A program made the position numbers and the translations under genes. The notes below the pieces were generated by a model. The model made no database searches, was not told the origin of the DNA, and was given only the letters and a program-made list of their open reading frames with translations. Shown here piece by piece: positions 23,676 to 23,734 of a stretch of 23,734 bases of DNA (positions are counted from its first letter, which is position 1; the number at the start of each line of letters is the position of its first letter). This DNA is from BMS3B sp964501105. GTDB lineage: Archaea > Hydrothermarchaeota > Hydrothermarchaeia > Hydrothermarchaeales > BMS3B. Where the stretch lies: contig CAZCRG010000018.1 of assembly GCA_964501105.1 (NCBI GenBank), positions 1-23,734 on the forward strand, written 5' to 3'.

Positions 23676-23734
23676 ATGGCTGAAATTACTGATGTGAAAA
23701 TATATAGGACAACAAACACTGGAGACCTCAAGGC
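23676..23734 (+). CDS. N-terminal fragment of a SpoVG-family protein
   Basis: A coding region begins at ATG 23676 and runs off the window; only about 20 codons are visible. AAGGTG lies five bases before the start. The peptide begins AEITDVKIYRTTNTGDLKA, which matches the opening of SpoVG-family proteins (typically an ITDV core followed by a Gly and LKA). SpoVG is a small nucleic-acid-binding regulator in bacteria, with members in some archaea. With so few residues the family call is tentative. It is transcribed divergently from the surface operon. Confidence 0.55.
   Translation, partial: MAEITDVKIYRTTNTGDLK

Noticed and set aside
1..23734. CRISPR arrays, tRNA/rRNA genes and insertion sequences
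   Set aside because: No regularly spaced repeats, no tRNA-like cloverleaf with a TTCGA-type T-loop, no rRNA signature and no transposase with terminal repeats were seen.

Overview
The window reads as part of a chromosome of an archaeon, probably a thermophilic, anaerobic euryarchaeote-type lineage. Evidence: acetyl-CoA decarbonylase/synthase genes of the archaeal Cdh type, deoxyhypusine synthase, a tetrahydromethanopterin (H4MPT) biosynthesis enzyme, a branched-polyamine synthase known mainly from thermophiles, TATA-type promoters, AGA/AGG-rich arginine codons, and surface proteins with archaeal pilin-like N-termini. The exact lineage cannot be fixed from sequence reading alone. Gene density is very high, with many ATGA start/stop overlaps and two convergent pairs that overlap at their stop codons.

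Layout. Positions 1-4462 (+) hold a phosphate uptake operon, pstS-pstC-pstA-pstB-phoU, preceded by an AT-rich control region with a strong inverted repeat. Positions 4599-7593 (+) hold an unrecognised signal-peptide/membrane/coiled-coil protein joined by ATGA overlaps to deoxyhypusine synthase and orotidine-5'-phosphate decarboxylase. Positions 7670-9044 (+) hold S-adenosylmethionine decarboxylase and the branched-polyamine synthase BpsA, which overlap. Polyamine supply therefore sits next to the hypusine enzyme that uses spermidine. A hairpin terminator ends this block.

Positions 14366-9138 (-) are a Wood-Ljungdahl operon: acetyl-CoA synthase (cdhC), a CooC-type nickel-insertion ATPase, the corrinoid protein small subunit (cdhD), a stand-alone three-cluster iron-sulfur protein, and the corrinoid protein large subunit (cdhE). 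The CO dehydrogenase subunits (cdhA/cdhB) are absent here. The iron-sulfur protein carries a paralogue of the N-terminal cluster domain of CdhE. A perfect inverted repeat lies just behind the operon's TATA box, where an archaeal repressor would bind. Upstream is a 481-base AT-rich gap containing a GC-rich island of unknown origin.

Positions 14848-18737 hold ribH and a thioredoxin with an unusual CFPC active site (+), an archaeal RNA m5C methyltransferase (-), and a three-gene overlapping set of a CYTH enzyme, beta-RFAP synthase (first committed step of H4MPT synthesis) and a fumarylacetoacetate-hydrolase-fold enzyme (+). H4MPT carries the methyl group that the CdhD/CdhE corrinoid protein passes to CdhC, so these regions are metabolically linked.

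Positions 23558-18734 (-) are a three-gene cell-surface operon. Each protein has a short pilin-like hydrophobic N-terminus. One carries an eight-repeat FG-GAP-type beta-propeller and another a cysteine-rich Ig-like ectodomain. At the right edge a + strand gene begins that looks like a SpoVG-family protein.
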